A stretch of 64,000 nucleotides of DNA from Streptomyces aureocirculatus (GCF_000720475.1 NZ_JOAP01000026.1:44144-108143); one strand, 5' to 3'. Shown: positions 16,452 to 25,607, counted from the first letter of the stretch. The notes: generated by a model not told the origin, from the sequence alone. Numbers and translations are program-made.

Positions 16452-17606
16452 CTACTCCGTGTGCCGCAGCGGGCGGAAGAACGCGCGCAGTTCGGCGGCC
16501 ACCTGGTCCGGCTCCTCGTGTGCCATGAAGTGGCCGCCGCGGCGGGGTGTGCTCCAGTGGCGCAGATCGGTGAGGACGCGCTCGGCCAGGCTCCTCGGGT
16601 AGTCCGCGTACGCCGGTTCATGGCTGAGGGTGACGGCTGCGGGCACGGTGACGGGCGGCACCGGCTTGTTGTGGTGGTAGTCGTAGTACTGCCGGAAGGA
16701 GGAGCCGATGCTGCCGGTCGCCCAGTAGAGCGTGGCCACCGTGAGCAGCGTGTCCCGGTCCCAGCGGCGGCCGATGTCGCCGTCGCAGTCGCTCCAGTCC
16801 CGGTACTTGTCGACGATCCACGCGAGCAGCCCGGCGGGCGAGTCCATCAGGGCGGCGGCGACCGTGTCGGGGCGGGTGCACATGATCTCGCTGTAGCCCT
16901 GGTCCCCGATGTCGTACGCGGCGAGGGCGTCCAGGTACGTCTGCTCCGCGGGCGTCGGCGGCTCCTTCTCGAAGTCCGCGCTCACGACGGCGGACGTGAT
17001 GTGCACCCCGGCGACCCGGTCCGGGTACAGCGCCCCGAGCCACTGCGTCACCCCGCCGCCGATGTCACCGCCGAACGCTCCGTAGCGCTCGTACCCGAGG
17101 GTCCGGGTCATCAGGGAGTGCCAGATCCCGGCCACTCCGCGGCGGGTGAACGGGCCCCGCGGCAGGCCGGAGTAGAGGAATCCGGGCAGGGACGGCACGA
17201 CCACGTCGAAGGCGTCGGCGGGGTCCCCGCCGTGAGCGGCCGGGTCGGCGAGACGGCGGGCCGCGCGCAGCATCTCGACGAAGCTGCTCGGCCAGCCGTG
17301 GGTGAGCACCAGCGGCAGTGGCGCGGGGGCGCCCTCCGGGCGGCGGCCACGCAGATGCACGAAGTGCACCCGGGTGCCCGCCACGTCGGCGACGTGGTGC
17401 GGAAAGAGGTTGAGTCCGGCTTCGGCGGCGCGCCAGTCGAAGCCGTCGGCCCAGTACGCGACGAGGTCACGCAGGTGGTCCGGGTCGGTGCCCGCGGCCC
17501 AGTGGGCGGAGTCGGAGGCGCTGGTGAAGCGGGTGCGGGTCAGTCGTTCCCGGAGGTCGGTGAGGACATCGTCGGACACGGCGACGCGGAAAGGCGAAAC
17601 GGTCAT
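16452..17606 (-). CDS. Epoxide hydrolase (alpha/beta hydrolase with EHN domain)
   Basis: A 384-residue soluble hydrolase. The N-terminal EHN region (FRVAVSDDVLTDLRERL, then FDWRAAEAGLN) is followed by the alpha/beta hydrolase core: the HGWP oxyanion motif near residue 103, the nucleophile elbow GGDIGGG near 181 (Asp nucleophile), the lid with Tyr residues and GGHFMAHEEP with the catalytic His near 363. This set is typical of microsomal-type/JHEH-like bacterial epoxide hydrolases that hydrate epoxides to diols. The ATG is 17606. A small putative peptide gene and a carboxylesterase lie upstream on the same strand, suggesting shared xenobiotic or ester/epoxide metabolism. Confidence 0.9.
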   Translation of the reverse strand: MTVSPFRVAVSDDVLTDLRERLTRTRFTSASDSAHWAAGTDPDHLRDLVAYWADGFDWRAAEAGLNLFPHHVADVAGTRVHFVHLRGRRPEGAPAPLPLVLTHGWPSSFVEMLRAARRLADPAAHGGDPADAFDVVVPSLPGFLYSGLPRGPFTRRGVAGIWHSLMTRTLGYERYGAFGGDIGGGVTQWLGALYPDRVAGVHITSAVVSADFEKEPPTPAEQTYLDALAAYDIGDQGYSEIMCTRPDTVAAALMDSPAGLLAWIVDKYRDWSDCDGDIGRRWDRDTLLTVATLYWATGSIGSSFRQYYDYHHNKPVPPVTVPAAVTLSHEPAYADYPRSLAERVLTDLRHWSTPRRGGHFMAHEEPDQVAAELRAFFRPLRHTE

Positions 17607-17673
17607 GGTTCCTTCGCTCAGGAGTACTTCGGTGCTCGGACGAGCGGGCGCTCCTGCGCGGCGGCCGTGCGGT

Positions 17674-17742
17674 TCAGACGCGAGCGGCGGCGGGGAGGGC
17701 CCGGACGATGCGGTCGGTCGTGTGCGTACGCAACGGGCTCAC
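17674..17742 (-). CDS. Possible small ORF with strong ribosome-binding site
   Basis: Between the carboxylesterase and epoxide hydrolase genes, GAAGAGGAGG is followed by GTG (17742) and an in-frame TTG (17733, better spaced). They open a peptide of about 19-22 residues ending RIVRALPAAARV. The Arg-rich sequence has no recognised family. It could be a leader peptide for the epoxide hydrolase gene. Support is only the Shine-Dalgarno and position. Confidence 0.25.
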   Translation of the reverse strand: MSPLRTHTTDRIVRALPAAARV

Positions 17743-17818
17743 CTCCTCTTCAAGGGCGCGCGGACGTGGGGCCGCGCGACGTACGGCGATCATACCCGGC
17801 CCCGCCACCGGCTCACGT

Positions 17819-19351
17819 TCAGGCCGTGTCGATGCGCTGGATCGTCCCGCCCTCACCGTCGTAGGCCGCCCAGCCGGGGTCGCCGGTCGCGGCGAACCGG
17901 ACCCAGGCCGCGCGCATCCACGACGACAGCTCCGCCAGAGCGGCCAGGGCGGCAGGCCCCGGGTCCGGGCCGAGCACACCCGCGTCACCGTACAGGCCGG
18001 GCAGGTCCGTCCGGCCGAAGACGAAGGGCAGCTCGACGGTGTGGGCGGCGCCGAGCAGCCCGCCGACCGCGGGCGAGCGCCAGGCGAATTCGTAACGGTG
18101 GGTACGGGACGGGGACCTGGCCGCGTGGGCGGCGGCCAGCGCCCTGCTGCCCGCCCCGAACAGCGCCTCGGACAGGACGGCGGACCGCAGCTCGGCCGAG
18201 GTCGCGCCAGGGTGGGCCGCGCGCACGGCGGCGAGGAGTTCCGCGGGGCGCGGATGCGCTCGGGCGGCGGTCGCCTCGACGTCGGCCGCGGTCGACGCCG
18301 CGTACGCGCTCTGGGGCACGAGGTAGAGATTGCCCTCCTGCGCGGTGGTGCCGATGAGGAGGTCCACGTCGAGCGGTGCGGTGCGGGCGGCGAGCGTGTG
18401 CGCGGGCTGCTCGGTGAGCACGAGGCCGAGCGGACTGAGGCCGGCGAGCGGGTCGGGGTGGGTGGCCGTGCGCAGGTCGATGCCCGCGAGGTCGGGGAGG
18501 ACCCCGACGAGGCGTTCGTCGGGAAGGGCGGCGAAGGCGTCGGCGCGCGGTGCGACCCCGAGCGCCCGCGCCGCGGCCCGCGTGACCCGGGCGGCCTGTT
18601 CCGGAAGGAACGCGCCGAGGCCGCTGCCGCTCTGCACCACGGCCCGCCGGAAGAGCCCATCGGCCGCGGGGTCCGCGAGCAGGGCGGCGACGAGCGTGGC
18701 GCCCGCGGACTGCCCGAACACGGTCACGGCGCCCGGGTCGCCGCCGAACGCGGCGATCTCGTCCCGTACCCAGCGCAGCGCGGCGAGCACGTCGAGGAGG
18801 CCGCGGTTCGCGGGCGCCCCCGGCAGGTCCAGGAACCCCTGGACGCCCAGACGGTAGTTGAGGGTCACAAGGACCGCCCCGTCCCGGGCGAGCGCCGAGC
18901 CGTCGTACAGCGGCGCCCGGCTGGATCCGGCGACGAAGCCGCCGCCGTGGACGAAGACGAGGACCGGCAGCGGTCGTGCGCCCGGCGCCGCCGGGGTGCG
19001 CACGTCGACGGTGAGGTAGTCGTCCCCGCGCACCCAGCCGGGACCGAAGTAGTGCGACATGTCGACTGCGCCGAGGCGGCGTTCGCTCTGCGGGGCGGTG
19101 GGCCCCGGCACGGTCGCGTCCCTGGTGCCGCGCCACGCCTCGGGCGGCGCCGGCGCGGCGAAGCGAGCGGCTCCGCGCGGGGGCGCGGCGTAGGGAATGC
19201 CGAGGAAGCCGGCCACGCCGTCCCGTACGAAGCCGCGTACCCGGCCCTTGCTGGTGTCCACCGTGTCGGCCACGACTGTGGTGTCCGCCATGTCGGCCAC
19301 GTCCGTGCTGTCCGCCATGTCGGCCACGTCGGCCGTGGGCTGCGTCGTCAT
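17819..19351 (-). CDS. Type B carboxylesterase
   Basis: A 510-residue carboxylesterase/lipase of the para-nitrobenzyl esterase type. Features are the oxyanion loop VFVHGGGFVAGS near residue 130, the nucleophile elbow TVFGQSAGAT (Ser near residue 216) and GTTAQEGNLYLV (acid region). The N-terminus has a repeated DVADMADSTDVADMADTT stretch before the family start GRVRGFVRDGVAGFLGIPYA. No signal peptide is evident. ATG 19351 overlaps the stop of the MBL gene by one base (TGATG), so translation is probably coupled. Together the two encode two hydrolases of unknown substrate. Confidence 0.88.
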   Translation of the reverse strand: MTTQPTADVADMADSTDVADMADTTVVADTVDTSKGRVRGFVRDGVAGFLGIPYAAPPRGAARFAAPAPPEAWRGTRDATVPGPTAPQSERRLGAVDMSHYFGPGWVRGDDYLTVDVRTPAAPGARPLPVLVFVHGGGFVAGSSRAPLYDGSALARDGAVLVTLNYRLGVQGFLDLPGAPANRGLLDVLAALRWVRDEIAAFGGDPGAVTVFGQSAGATLVAALLADPAADGLFRRAVVQSGSGLGAFLPEQAARVTRAAARALGVAPRADAFAALPDERLVGVLPDLAGIDLRTATHPDPLAGLSPLGLVLTEQPAHTLAARTAPLDVDLLIGTTAQEGNLYLVPQSAYAASTAADVEATAARAHPRPAELLAAVRAAHPGATSAELRSAVLSEALFGAGSRALAAAHAARSPSRTHRYEFAWRSPAVGGLLGAAHTVELPFVFGRTDLPGLYGDAGVLGPDPGPAALAALAELSSWMRAAWVRFAATGDPGWAAYDGEGGTIQRIDTA

Positions 19352-20400
19352 CACCGTCCCTCCCCCGTCATGTCCTGGTGGGTGGCGCGGCTCAAGGGGG
19401 CCCAGCCCTTGACGGCGAACGCGCTCGCCGTGCGGGTGACTTCGAGGGCGCCCGGCCCGCCGAAGTGCGCGGGGAAGAGCAGGGCGCGGTGGTCGGCGGC
19501 CCAGCCGAGGAGCCGCCTGCGAGTGGCGCGGGCGGCCGCAGGGTCCTCGCAGAAGCAACTGTTGCAGTCCGGCATGAGCACCTGCGCCGGGCTGTGCATC
19601 AGGTCGCCCACGAACACCGCCCGGTCCGTGCCCGACTCCAGGGTCACGACGGAGGAGCCCGGGGTGTGGCCGGGGGCGAGGTCGAGCCGCAGGTGGGCGT
19701 CGATGCGGTGGCTGCCCTCCCACAGCAGTGCCTGGCCCGCCCGGTGGACGGGGGCGACGCTGTCCTCGAAGACGTTCTGGTTGCCGCGGCCGAGCACGCT
19801 CCGGCGTTCGTTGGCCGGGTTCCAGAAGTCGAAGTCGTCCCTGGCCATCAGGTAGACGGCGTTCGGGAACGTCGGGACCCAGTCGCGGCCCTCCAGGCGG
19901 GTGTTCCAGCCCACGTGGTCCACGTGGAGGTGGGTGTTGACGACGACGTCCACGTCCTGCGGGGTGACGCCCGCGGCGGCGAGACGGTCCAGGTAGCCGG
20001 TGTTCCGCCGGCTCCACACCGGGCTGTAGGGCCGCTCCTTGTGGTTGCCGACACCGGTGTCGATCAGGATGGTCCTGCCCTCGCTGCGCAGCAGCCAGGT
20101 CTGGACGGCGGACCGGACGACGCCGGTGGCGCCGTCCAGGAAGTCCGGGCGCAGCCAGGACGCCTCCTCCCCCTGCCAGGTGTGGGCGGGAATGCCGGGG
20201 AAGAAGTCCGCGGGCGTCAGGTCGGCGGGTCCGTAGTACTCCAGGACGCGGGTCACGGAGACGTCGCCCACTTGGAGGTGATCGACGGTCCGCGCCGGCT
20301 CCCGCGAGGCGGCCGCCGACCCGCTCGCTTCGGGTGCCGCGTCCGGCGGCCCGCTCGTTCCGGGTGCCGCCGCCGTCAGTCGGTTCGCTGTTCGAGTCAT
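19351..20400 (-). CDS. MBL-fold metallo-hydrolase
   Basis: A 349-residue metallo-beta-lactamase-fold enzyme. It has THLHVDHVGW (HxHxDH) near residue 165, LAPGHTPGS with the next His, FVGDLMHS with the bridging Asp, and FPAHF near the end, so both metal sites look complete. Such proteins include lactonases, aryl-phosphodiesterases and others; the substrate is not evident. ATG 20400 begins a disordered Ala/Pro N-terminus of about 40 residues before the family start VGDVSVTRVLEYYGP. It is the first gene of a two-gene operon with the esterase and is divergent from an XRE regulator. Confidence 0.88.
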   Translation of the reverse strand: MTRTANRLTAAAPGTSGPPDAAPEASGSAAASREPARTVDHLQVGDVSVTRVLEYYGPADLTPADFFPGIPAHTWQGEEASWLRPDFLDGATGVVRSAVQTWLLRSEGRTILIDTGVGNHKERPYSPVWSRRNTGYLDRLAAAGVTPQDVDVVVNTHLHVDHVGWNTRLEGRDWVPTFPNAVYLMARDDFDFWNPANERRSVLGRGNQNVFEDSVAPVHRAGQALLWEGSHRIDAHLRLDLAPGHTPGSSVVTLESGTDRAVFVGDLMHSPAQVLMPDCNSCFCEDPAAARATRRRLLGWAADHRALLFPAHFGGPGALEVTRTASAFAVKGWAPLSRATHQDMTGEGR

Positions 20401-20502
20401 GGGCCAAGGCTGTGCGCGGCCCGGCAGGCGCAGCCACACCCGCCGCTGCCTACCCCTCGCAGGGTCAGGCTCCCCGGCCGCCCCCGGCGGATACTGGACC
20501 GC

Positions 20503-21447
20503 GTGGACGGACAGAGCCAACTGGGCGCCTTCCTGCAAGCCCGCAGGTCACGGCTGCGCCCCGACGACATCGGCCTGAAGACCTACGGCGACCGGCGCCG
20601 CGTACCCGGCCTGCGCCGGGAGGAGCTCGCCCTGCTCGCGGGCGTCAGCGCCTCGTACTACACCCGGCTCGAACAGGGGCAGTCCCACAACGCCTCACCC
20701 GCGGTCCTGGACGCCCTCGCCCGCGCGCTCGGCCTGGACGAGTCGGAGCGCAGGCACCTGCACGACCTGGGCATCGGGGCCGCTTCGGGGCGGAAGGGCC
20801 TGCGCCGCCCGCCCCCGGAACACCTCGGGACCGCCACCCGCCACCTCCTCGACGCCCTCGCCGGTGTCCCCGCGGTCGTCCTCGGCCGCCGCACCGACGT
20901 CCTTGCCTGGAACGCCCTGGGCCACGCCCTCTTCGCCGCCCACCTCCCGGCCGACGGGCCCGACCAGGTGTCGACACGGCCCAACATGGCCGCGCTCGTC
21001 TTCCTCGACCCCGACATGCGGGCGCTGTACGCGGACTGGGAGTCGAAGGCGCGGTCCGTGGTCGCCAACCTGCGCGAGGTGGCAGGGCGCCATCCCGAGG
21101 ACGCCCGGCTCGCCTCCCTCATCGGTGAACTATCGATGAAGAGCCCCGAGTTCAGCGCGATGTGGGCGGCCCACCAGGTGCGGGCCTGCGACGCGGCTCC
21201 GCACACCATGCACCACCCGCTGATCGGCGCCCTCACGGTCACGCAGCAGGCCCTGCGCACCGGGGACGACCAGAGCGTGGTGGTCGCGCACACCGCCCCG
21301 GGGTCCCCCTCCCGGGCGGCCCTCGCGCTGCTCGCCGACCGCGGTGCCCCCGTGTCCCCGCGTCCCCCGCAAGATCAGCGGACCGGGCCCGAAGATCAGC
21401 GGACGGGGCCCGGCAGGTCGGCGGCAGGCCTGTACGACGGGTCCTAG
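20503..21447 (+). CDS. XRE-family regulator with MmyB-like C-terminal domain
   Basis: A 314-residue protein: an N-terminal XRE HTH (LGAFLQARRSRLRPDDIGL; VPGLRREELALLAGVSASYY; RLEQGQSHNASPAVLDALAR) followed by the MmyB-like ligand-binding domain (DVLAWNALGHALF; RPNMAALVFLDPDMRALYADWE). In Streptomyces this family is commonly divergent from a redox or hydrolytic gene that it controls. Here it faces the MBL/esterase operon over about 100 bp. The start is GTG 20503. Near the C-terminus a 21-bp duplication gives a repeated DQRTGP. Confidence 0.88.
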   Translation: MDGQSQLGAFLQARRSRLRPDDIGLKTYGDRRRVPGLRREELALLAGVSASYYTRLEQGQSHNASPAVLDALARALGLDESERRHLHDLGIGAASGRKGLRRPPPEHLGTATRHLLDALAGVPAVVLGRRTDVLAWNALGHALFAAHLPADGPDQVSTRPNMAALVFLDPDMRALYADWESKARSVVANLREVAGRHPEDARLASLIGELSMKSPEFSAMWAAHQVRACDAAPHTMHHPLIGALTVTQQALRTGDDQSVVVAHTAPGSPSRAALALLADRGAPVSPRPPQDQRTGPEDQRTGPGRSAAGLYDGS

Positions 21448-21518
21448 GACCGCCGAAGGGCAGGGAGCCCGTCCGAGGTCGCTGGCCCCTCGCGGCGCCG
21501 GCCGGGAGACTTGGTCCC

Positions 21519-22316
21519 ATGGATACCGTACGGACAGCCGCCTACCTGCGGCGCATCGGCGTCGAGCGACCGGCCGCCCCCACCGCGCAGGCCCTGCGCG
21601 CACTGCACCTCGCGCATCTGCGCAGCGTCCCCTTCGAGAACCTCTCCATCCATCTGGGCGAGGAGGTCGACCTCACGGAGAAGGACCTCCTTGCGAAGGT
21701 CGTCGACGGGCACAGGGGCGGCTTCTGCTATGAACTCAACGGCGCCTTCGCCACGCTCCTCGCCGCCCTCGGGTTCGAGGTCACGCTCCTCCAGGCCCGG
21801 GTGTACGGCGACGACGGCCGGCCGGGCATCCCCTACGACCACCTCACCCTGCGGGTCCGCACCGATGACGGCGGCGACTGGCTCGCCGACGTCGGCTTCG
21901 GCACCCACACCCACCTCCCGCTGGACTTCACCGGACGCGGCGAGCAGTCCGACCCCGGCGGCACGTTCCGCATCGCCCCGGCCCCGGGCGGCGACCTGGA
22001 CGTCATCAAGGACGGCAAGCCGCAGTACGTCATCGACCAGCGGCCGCGCGCACTCGCGGACTTCGGCGTGGGCGCCTGGTACCACCGCACGTCACCGAAG
22101 TCACACTTCACGCGGTCCCTGGTGTGCTCCCTGGTCACCCCGGCGGGCCGCGTCACCCTGAGCGGCAACAGGCTCACCGTCACCACCGGCGGCGAGCGCG
22201 AGGTCACGGAGCTGGCCACGGACGCCGAGGTCCTCGCGGCGTACGAGAAGCACTTCGGCGTCGTGCTCGACCGGGTGCCGAAGGTGGCCGAGCCGGTGCG
22301 GATCGGCGGGCGGTAG
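21519..22316 (+). CDS. nat: Arylamine N-acetyltransferase
   Basis: A 265-residue NAT. The triad is visible: Cys in RGGFCYELN (near residue 70), His in YDHLTLRV and Asp in LADVGFG. SVPFENLSIHLG is the conserved N-terminal signature. NATs transfer acetyl from acetyl-CoA to arylamines, hydrazines or, in biosynthetic variants, amide-forming substrates. GGGAG precedes the ATG by 9 bases. It stands alone between the XRE regulator and the phosphatase fusion. Confidence 0.93.
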   Translation: MDTVRTAAYLRRIGVERPAAPTAQALRALHLAHLRSVPFENLSIHLGEEVDLTEKDLLAKVVDGHRGGFCYELNGAFATLLAALGFEVTLLQARVYGDDGRPGIPYDHLTLRVRTDDGGDWLADVGFGTHTHLPLDFTGRGEQSDPGGTFRIAPAPGGDLDVIKDGKPQYVIDQRPRALADFGVGAWYHRTSPKSHFTRSLVCSLVTPAGRVTLSGNRLTVTTGGEREVTELATDAEVLAAYEKHFGVVLDRVPKVAEPVRIGGR

Positions 22317-22471
22317 CGCCGTCTCCGCCCGTCCCCCGACCCTCCGTTCCGTCCTTGCGACATGACACGCGCGGAGCACGGAGTGCCCCGCTCTGTCCAG
22401 TCCTTTTGCCGCAAAGCGCACGCGCGCGGGGGCGGTGATGTTCATCGCGGCGGGCACCCGCTCCGCGGACG

Positions 22472-22477
22472 TAGGCT
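22472..22477 (+). promoter_or_regulatory. -10 element for a probable leaderless transcript
   Basis: TAGGCT lies eight bases before the GTG at 22486, which has no Shine-Dalgarno. I could not see a clear -35. Confidence 0.4.
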
Positions 22478-22485
22478 GCCGCACT

Positions 22486-23625
22486 GTGAAGACACACATA
22501 TCATTCGAGCGGCTGCACAACTTCCGTGACGTGGGCGGCCATGTCACCGAGGACGGCCGTACGGTGCGCTGGGGGCAGGTGTACCGGTCCGGCGCGTTGA
22601 GCAGACTGCGGGACGCCGACTGGGACCGCTTCCTCGCCCTGGGTGTCCGCACCGTCATCGATCTGCGCCACGGCCGGGAGATCGACGCGCAGGGCCGCGT
22701 CCCCGAGCATCCGTCGTTCGCCTACCACCACCTGGGCGTCGAGCGCCGCCCCGACGAGGACGGCGTGCGGGAGCTGCGCCGTGCGCTCGAACTGATCGCC
22801 GCCGAGGAGTCGGGCCCTGTGGTGTTCCACTGCACCACCGGGGAGAACCGCACGGAGCTCCTCGCCGCGCTCGTGCTGGCCCTCATCGGCGTCGCCGAGG
22901 CCGACATCGCCAGGGCCGAGATCGCCGAGGACTTCGCCATCGCCGGGACGGCCGAGCGGTACGGGTCGCTGCGCGCGTACGCCACCCACGTGCTCGGCGC
23001 CGACGACGCGCTGGTCGCCGCGCTGCGCCGCAGACTGCTCGAACCCGTCGCGGGGGCGGAGCTGACGTTCCGGCGCGGTGTCGAAGCCGACATTCCGGTG
23101 CTCGTCCGACTGCGGGACGAGGCGGCGCGCTGGCAGATCGCGCACGGCATCGCCCAGTGGAAGCCGGGCGAGCTAGGCGTGGAGCACTTCAGGGCGCGGC
23201 TCGCGGACAGCGAGCTCTGGATCGCCACGCTCGGCCCGGACGGTCCCGTCGCGGGCGCCTGGGAGCTGTGGTGGGACGACCCGGCGGCCTGGGGCCCGCA
23301 ACCGCCCGTCGCCGGGTACGTCCACCGCCTGATGACGGACCGCGCCACCGCCCCCGCGGGTACCGGGCGCCGCATGCTCGCCCACGCCGAACGCCGCGTC
23401 CGCGCCGCGGGGCGCGGCCTGTGCCGCCTCGACTGCCGTGCCAACAACCCGCGGTTGCGCGCGTACTACGCGTCCGCCGGGTACGAGGTCGTCGGCGAAC
23501 AGCCGTCGAAGGACGGGGGTGTGGGCGGACGCTTCGCCGCCACCCTGCTGCAGAAGCCCGTACGCGACGACGCGGAAGCCCCGCGGTGCGGTGTCGGCGA
23601 GCGGCGGCTCAGGGCGAGGCTGTGA
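22486..23625 (+). CDS. Tyrosine phosphatase fused to GNAT acetyltransferase
   Basis: A 379-residue two-domain protein. Residues 1-200 are a bacterial tyrosine/lipid phosphatase of the LipA/Siw14-like type: FRDVGGHVTEDGRTVRWGQVYRS is the family start (residues 13-35), RTVIDLRHGRE holds the conserved Arg, and HCTTGENRT carries Cys116 and Arg122 of the CX5R loop. Most relatives have GKDR where this has GENR. Residues 205-360 form a GNAT domain (ELTFRRGVEADIPVLVRLRDE; acetyl-CoA loop around RATAPAGTGRRMLAHAE). The fusion suggests coupled removal of phosphate and acetyl transfer, or two activities in one pathway; no partner is evident. The start could instead be 22435 or 22438. Confidence 0.85.
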   Translation: MKTHISFERLHNFRDVGGHVTEDGRTVRWGQVYRSGALSRLRDADWDRFLALGVRTVIDLRHGREIDAQGRVPEHPSFAYHHLGVERRPDEDGVRELRRALELIAAEESGPVVFHCTTGENRTELLAALVLALIGVAEADIARAEIAEDFAIAGTAERYGSLRAYATHVLGADDALVAALRRRLLEPVAGAELTFRRGVEADIPVLVRLRDEAARWQIAHGIAQWKPGELGVEHFRARLADSELWIATLGPDGPVAGAWELWWDDPAAWGPQPPVAGYVHRLMTDRATAPAGTGRRMLAHAERRVRAAGRGLCRLDCRANNPRLRAYYASAGYEVVGEQPSKDGGVGGRFAATLLQKPVRDDAEAPRCGVGERRLRARL

Positions 23626-23637
23626 GCCCGGGGGGCC

Positions 23638-23678
23638 GACGCGCCGTCGGGAGACGCGCCGTCGGGAGACGCGCCGTC
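23638..23678. repeat. 15-bp tandem repeat at the convergent gene ends
   Basis: GACGCGCCGTCGGGA occurs twice (23638-23652, 23653-23667), followed by a partial copy to 23678. Each contains the small dyad GACG-CGC-CGTC, so the array may double as a terminator between two convergent phosphatase genes; it overlaps the stop of the second. Confidence 0.65.
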
Positions 23679-24426
23679 AAAGAGAGGCCTTGATGCGGCG
23701 CGGTGCGTCGGCCAGGCGGCTGATCAGCGTGACGACGTCCGGTGGCTGTCGGCTCGCGTGGCGGTCGGCGCTGAGCACGTAGTAGATCTGCTCCAGGGAC
23801 GGCGGGCCCACGGCCACCGTGCGCAGCGCCGCCTGGCCCGGCGTCGCCTGACCGGTGCGTACCAGGTAGGCGGCGCTCATCGCCCCGGTGCGGCCGACGC
23901 CCGCGCCGCAGTGCACGAAGACCGGGCCGCCCGCGTCGGCGACGACGCGCAGGAAGTTCTCGACCTGGCGGCCGTCGGGGGTCTGTCCGTCGCGGATCGG
24001 CATGCGGACGACGTGCAGCCCGGCGTGCCGGGGCTGGGCGAGTGCGGTGGCGCTCAGCTTCTCCGCGCGCAGGTCCACGACGGTGTGGATGCCGTGCGCG
24101 GCCAGGGCGCGATAGCCCTTCTCGGAGGGCGCGGAGCCGCGCCACAGCCGGTCGTCGACCTGCTGGAAGTGGCGGACGCCCGCCAGTTCGCGGTCGCCGG
24201 GGGCGTGTTCACCGGCCCACACCGACACGGCGAGGACACCGAGCGCCGAGGTGAGCCAGAACACCGTGTAGCCGAGGACGCACAGGCCCAGGGTCCTCAG
24301 GACCCGGCGCGGCAGCGGACGCCGGGGCTTCAGGCGGCCGCGGGCCCGGGTGCCGAGGGCACGCGTGGAGGCGGGCGGGGCGGCGCACGCGGCGACCGCC
24401 CGAGCGGGTGTGGCAGCGGACGGCAA
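23677..24426 (-). CDS. Membrane-anchored dual-specificity/tyrosine phosphatase
   Basis: About 249 residues. An Arg-rich N-terminus precedes one transmembrane helix (VLRTLGLCVLGYTVFWLTSA). The phosphatase domain follows, with WRGSAPSEKGYRALAAHGI, VVDLRAE and the active loop VHCGAGVGRTG (Cys-x5-Arg). The catalytic domain probably faces outward or is membrane-tethered. The chosen start is a TTG at 24426 with AGGTGG 7 bases before it; this is uncertain because the frame is open further upstream. It lies 233 bases downstream of the membrane coiled-coil gene on the same strand. Confidence 0.8.
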   Translation of the reverse strand: MPSAATPARAVAACAAPPASTRALGTRARGRLKPRRPLPRRVLRTLGLCVLGYTVFWLTSALGVLAVSVWAGEHAPGDRELAGVRHFQQVDDRLWRGSAPSEKGYRALAAHGIHTVVDLRAEKLSATALAQPRHAGLHVVRMPIRDGQTPDGRQVENFLRVVADAGGPVFVHCGAGVGRTGAMSAAYLVRTGQATPGQAALRTVAVGPPSLEQIYYVLSADRHASRQPPDVVTLISRLADAPRRIKASL

Positions 24427-24659
24427 GCGGTCACCACCTGAGGGCGCGCGTACGGGAGCACGCCGGGACGGGGAGGGGGCGGAGCCGCACCATGGCGCGG
24501 CGCGGAGACGGCGACGGCGCGGCAACGCGTACACACAGACGCGCGGCCACAGACGCGCGGACGCCTTCCAGAGTACCGGCGCCGGAGGGTCCCTGCGACC
24601 GGGTACGAGCGCCTCACCAGGCACTTCCGCCTCGCCAACACGGCCTGGAACAAGGGTGG

Positions 24660-25607
24660 TTACCCAGCCTGGCGCGGCGCGTGCCGTTCCTGGCCCCGGC
24701 CGCCCCGGCCGCCCTCGCCGCCCCCGCCGAGAACCTTCGCGCGGGTGCGGTGTGCCGTCGTGTCGACAAGACAGCCGCGGAGCCGCATCACGTCGTGGCC
24801 GGAGAGCGCGGGACGTATCACTCCGGCCCAGACGTCCGCGCCCAGTTGGGTCAGCGGGGCGCGGACGTTGAGGGCGGCCGTGGACCGGCGGCACCGCTCC
24901 CACAGCTCGCGTGCCGCGAGTGCGCGGGCGCCCGCGTCGGCGGTGCCGTGCACCTCGACCTGGTAGACGACGGTGGTCGCCGCGGCGGCGGACCGCTCCC
25001 CCGGCCGGGTCTGGGTGGCGTCGGACAGGGTATCCACGAGGAGGGCGAGCAGCAGCCCGCAGGCCGCGACCACGGCGGTCACGGCGAGCGCCCGCAGGGT
25101 GTGGGGCGGCGGCACCGGCGGGGTGTCCTCCAGCTCCGGCACCCGTCCCCGGAGGTCGTGCGGCGGGGCGGTGAGCCGGGTGAGCCGTCCGGCGAGCCTG
25201 CGCTCGGCGCCGGGCCGCGCGGTGGCCGCCGAGATCTTCTGCACGACCCATGCGACGCCGGAGAGGAGCACTCCGGCCGCCATCAGGACCGGTACGAACA
25301 CATACGTGCGGTGGGCCCCGTCCGGGCCGCGCGACTCCAGCCAGCGGAACCGTACGCCCTGCTCCGCGCGCGACTCCGCGAGCCGCCGCCGGACCTCCTC
25401 GGTGCGCTCGTCGGCGTCCGCGATCCGGCGCTCCAGGCGGCCGATGCGGTTCAGGAGCACCGCGCACACCAGCAGACCCTCGACCACCAGGAGCAGCACC
25501 CCGCAGATGAGGGCGCGCTGCCACTCCCAGCGGGTGAGGTAGACCACGCCGTACCCGGCGGCCGCGGCGGCGGTGAGGCCGCCCAGGAGATAGCTGACGT
25601 ACTTCAT
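24660..25607 (-). CDS. Membrane protein with coiled coil, coupled to the PEP-utilising enzyme
   Basis: A 315-residue protein I do not recognise. Two N-terminal hydrophobic segments (about residues 4-25 and 31-52) are followed by a charged helical stretch likely to form a coiled coil (RIGRLERRIADADERTEEVR), a third segment near 95-120, a Pro/Arg loop, a fourth segment near 168-190 and a soluble domain of about 100 residues with Cys pairs. The ATG overlaps the stop of the upstream PEP-utilising gene as ATGA, so translation is coupled and the proteins probably work together. The C-terminus ends in a Gly-rich low-complexity tail. Confidence 0.75.
   Translation of the reverse strand: MKYVSYLLGGLTAAAAAGYGVVYLTRWEWQRALICGVLLLVVEGLLVCAVLLNRIGRLERRIADADERTEEVRRRLAESRAEQGVRFRWLESRGPDGAHRTYVFVPVLMAAGVLLSGVAWVVQKISAATARPGAERRLAGRLTRLTAPPHDLRGRVPELEDTPPVPPPHTLRALAVTAVVAACGLLLALLVDTLSDATQTRPGERSAAAATTVVYQVEVHGTADAGARALAARELWERCRRSTAALNVRAPLTQLGADVWAGVIRPALSGHDVMRLRGCLVDTTAHRTRAKVLGGGGEGGRGGRGQERHAPRQAG

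Noticed and set aside
17819..20437. Single 872-residue fusion of esterase with upstream sequence
   Set aside because: The esterase family start and a TGATG overlap show that the gene begins at 19351; the upstream part is an out-of-frame reading of the MBL gene.
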